Positions 15,183-16,384 of a DNA stretch of 16,384 bases are shown here, in pieces. The first letter of the stretch is position 1; every line of letters starts with the position of its first letter. Origin of the DNA: Acetobacter sp. 46_36 (GTDB lineage: Bacteria; Pseudomonadota; Alphaproteobacteria; RF32; CAG-239). The stretch is taken from assembly GCA_001917135.1 (NCBI GenBank), contig MNTT01000013.1:328722-345105 (forward strand). The letters run 5' to 3'. Position numbers and translations under genes: made by a program. The notes beneath the pieces were generated by a model. The model ran no database searches. It saw only the letters and a list, made by a program, of their open reading frames with translations, and had not been told where the DNA came from.

Positions 15183-15440
15183 ATGTTGAAGAATTTTGAA
15201 AACTGGCTTTTGGAGCAAAATTACAGCGCAAGCACCTCCGCCGATTATTCTGGAAGAATAGAAAGACTTTGCCGAAACGAACAGTTTACACTCTCTCACT
15301 TGGTTGAAAATATTACTTCTATTTTGCCGCAATATGAAACTACCGGAGAAAAATCCAGTTATGGAAAAAGAAGTCATACATCCGTTCGTCAAGCTTTGAG
15401 ACATTTCAAAATGTTTTTGGCTTCTGAAAAACTGGCATAA
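15183..15440 (+). CDS. Isolated tyrosine-recombinase-like core-binding domain
   Basis: 85 residues from ATG 15183 with GGAG nine bases upstream. FENWLLEQNYSASTSADYSGRIERLC, then the VRQALRHFKMFLASE helix, matches the SAM-like N-terminal core-binding domain of phage-type (tyrosine) integrases, a four-helix unit that clamps DNA. The catalytic domain with its R...HxxR...Y residues is absent; the frame stops normally and is followed by another well-formed gene, so it does not look like a simple break. It may be a stand-alone DNA-binding protein derived from an integrase, or an integrase remnant now in an operon. The family assignment is from pattern recognition. Confidence 0.65.
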   Translation: MLKNFENWLLEQNYSASTSADYSGRIERLCRNEQFTLSHLVENITSILPQYETTGEKSSYGKRSHTSVRQALRHFKMFLASEKLA

Positions 15441-15455
15441 GACGGGAGATGTAAG

Positions 15456-15659
15456 ATGAATGATGTTAAATATCTAGGAATAACCGTCAGAATTACAGGT
15501 GTTAATGGCAATGCTTTTAATATCTTGGGTATCTGTACGGCGGAAATGAGAAAACATCATCTGCCAAAATCAGAAATAGACGCCTTTTTTAAGGAAGCGA
15601 CAAGCGGCAGTTATGATGATTTGCTTTGTGTTGTCATGAAATGGTTTAATGTGGAGTAG
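15456..15659 (+). CDS. 67-aa conserved-type hypothetical protein
   Basis: ATG 15456 is preceded by GGGAG. MNDVKYLGITVRITGVNGNAF, ILGICTAEMRKHHLPKSEI and EIDAFFKEATSGSYDDLL, ending in a VMKWFNVE-type strand, match a widespread small protein seen on plasmids and elements of several phyla (beta hairpin, helix, GDYDxLL motif). I have no function to give. It lies 15 bases after the previous gene and 4 bases before the DUF3768 gene, so co-transcription is likely. Confidence 0.75.
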   Translation: MNDVKYLGITVRITGVNGNAFNILGICTAEMRKHHLPKSEIDAFFKEATSGSYDDLLCVVMKWFNVE

Positions 15660-15663
15660 TTTC

Positions 15664-15981
15664 ATGTCTGATATTAAAATCTTAAATGACAATCTTAGAA
15701 AAACGCTTATTGGCGGCAGAGTCATCTTAACCCAAGGTATCAATACCAAAACGCCAAGGGATATTGCAAGGATTTTAGCAAAAGTCAGGAATTTTAACAA
15801 TTTCACCAAAGCCAACGATCCGTATAACGAACACGATTTCGGCAGTTTTGATTATAACGGCGAAAAGATATACTGGAAGATTGATTATTATGACAAGAGT
15901 TATCAATATCTGTCAGAGAATCCTGCCAATCCAGAAGTAACAAACAGAGTCTTAACCGTTATGCTTGCAGATGAGTATTAA
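15664..15981 (+). CDS. DUF3768 protein
   Basis: 105 residues from ATG 15664, set by GGAG eight bases upstream; the ATG at 15649 would overlap the previous gene and lacks a site. ILNDNLRKTLIGGRVILTQGI, then NDPYNEHDFGSFDYNGEKIYWKIDYYDK and the final NRVLTVMLADEY are the signature motifs of DUF3768, a family found in alphaproteobacterial plasmids and integrated elements and often among anti-restriction or conjugation-associated small genes. The acidic EHDFG and YWKIDYYD blocks are the conserved core. The biochemical role is unknown. It is the last gene of the four-gene operon (15042-15981), which a hairpin follows. Confidence 0.88.
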   Translation: MSDIKILNDNLRKTLIGGRVILTQGINTKTPRDIARILAKVRNFNNFTKANDPYNEHDFGSFDYNGEKIYWKIDYYDKSYQYLSENPANPEVTNRVLTVMLADEY

Positions 15982-16001
15982 AGGATAAAACTTCAAAAAT
16001 C

Positions 16002-16031
16002 AGCCCGATTTGATCGGTTTCAGATTGGGCT
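16002..16031 (+). terminator. Putative terminator after DUF3768 operon
   Basis: AGCCCGAT and ATTGGGCT pair over 8 positions (one G-T) around a 14-base loop, followed by a T-rich but interrupted tract. It lies 20 bases after the DUF3768 stop. Confidence 0.6.
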
Positions 16032-16165
16032 TATGTTTTACTTCTTTTCTCAAATCCGCTTGTTTCTGGGTTGTTTATGACGCAATGGGATAGGTTTTTA
16101 ATAATCTTAGCGATTTACTAACCAGTAGTATTTTATCTTATATGTAAAATTATTTGAGGTATGCC

Positions 16166-16384
16166 ATGGAAAAAGAAACTCCACCTAAAGGTGAAATTGT
16201 TATATATACTAGTGTTGATGGTAAAATATCACTTGATACCAAATTGGAAAATGAAACAATTTGGCTTACACAGGATATGATGGCTAAGCTGTTTGAAACG
16301 ACGCCTCAAAACATCACAATGCATATAAAAAACATCTATGAAGATGAGGAATTGGAACAAAATTCAACTTGTAAGGATTTCTTA
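16166..16384 (+). CDS. rhuM: RhuM-family protein, N-terminal part
   Basis: ATG 16166 has GAGGT five bases upstream and the frame runs open to the window edge (73 codons). After a short lead (MEKETPPKGEIVIYTS) come DGKISLDTKLENETIWLTQD, MMAKLFETTPQNITMHIKNI and EDEELEQNSTCKDFL, which follow the RhuM N-terminal pattern (strand pair, WLTQ..MA.LF helix-turn-helix, HIKNI, EL...S). RhuM proteins were named from a Salmonella pathogenicity island and are common on mobile elements; their function is unsettled, with a Fic/toxin-like or DNA-binding role suggested. The C-terminal part lies outside the window. It is preceded by its own 5' region after the DUF3768 terminator, so it is likely a separate transcript. 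Confidence 0.88.
   Translation, partial: MEKETPPKGEIVIYTSVDGKISLDTKLENETIWLTQDMMAKLFETTPQNITMHIKNIYEDEELEQNSTCKDFL

Overview
This AT-rich window looks like accessory, mobile DNA from a low-GC alphaproteobacterium, probably an uncultured host- or gut-associated lineage. The taxonomic call is inference. It rests on the co-occurrence of DUF2924, DUF3489 and DUF3768 proteins (families I know mainly from Alphaproteobacteria), a type V autotransporter and an RTX type I secretion substrate. No rRNA, intact tRNA or housekeeping gene is visible.

Left part (2-4361). A very large RTX calcium-binding protein enters from the left edge and ends at 3373. Convergent to it on the minus strand is a small phage lysis-type pair: a lysozyme-like or structural P5-like protein (4072-3656) and a short holin-like protein (3615-3436). 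A DUF3489 protein is read divergently from this pair.

First recombinase module (4641-6790, minus). A 52-aa leader protein (6790-6632), a DUF2924 protein (6648-6241) and a large serine recombinase (6238-5009) are tightly packed, followed by an unrecognised ORF. DUF2924, DUF3489 and a serine recombinase recur together in alphaproteobacteria; here DUF3489 is displaced and inverted.

Cargo (6791-9222). About 650 bases without a gene hold two minus-strand terminators, each just downstream of a CCA-ended tRNA-3'-like fragment, plus small repeats. Two very AT-rich plus-strand genes follow as a probable operon: an unrecognised 328-aa protein and a helical DUF5677-like 254-aa protein. They sit between two large serine recombinases, which makes them the best candidate here for an undescribed (perhaps defence) system.

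Second recombinase module (9205-11641, minus). A 541-aa large serine recombinase is preceded by an acidic TDPCY-motif protein and, further upstream, a 66-aa protein.

Right part (11746-16384). A small resolvase/invertase is split exactly at a dnaX-type A AAA AAG slippery heptamer. Divergent from it is an autotransporter gene broken by a perfect 7-bp tandem duplication and by a second lesion at the start of its beta-barrel. Then comes a four-gene operon of small proteins, including an isolated tyrosine-recombinase core-binding domain and a DUF3768 protein, and the start of a RhuM-family gene at the right edge.

Overall the window shows two exported surface proteins flanking nested recombinase-driven insertions, with phage lysis remnants and cargo genes. 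Several loci look prone to switching on and off, or are decaying.
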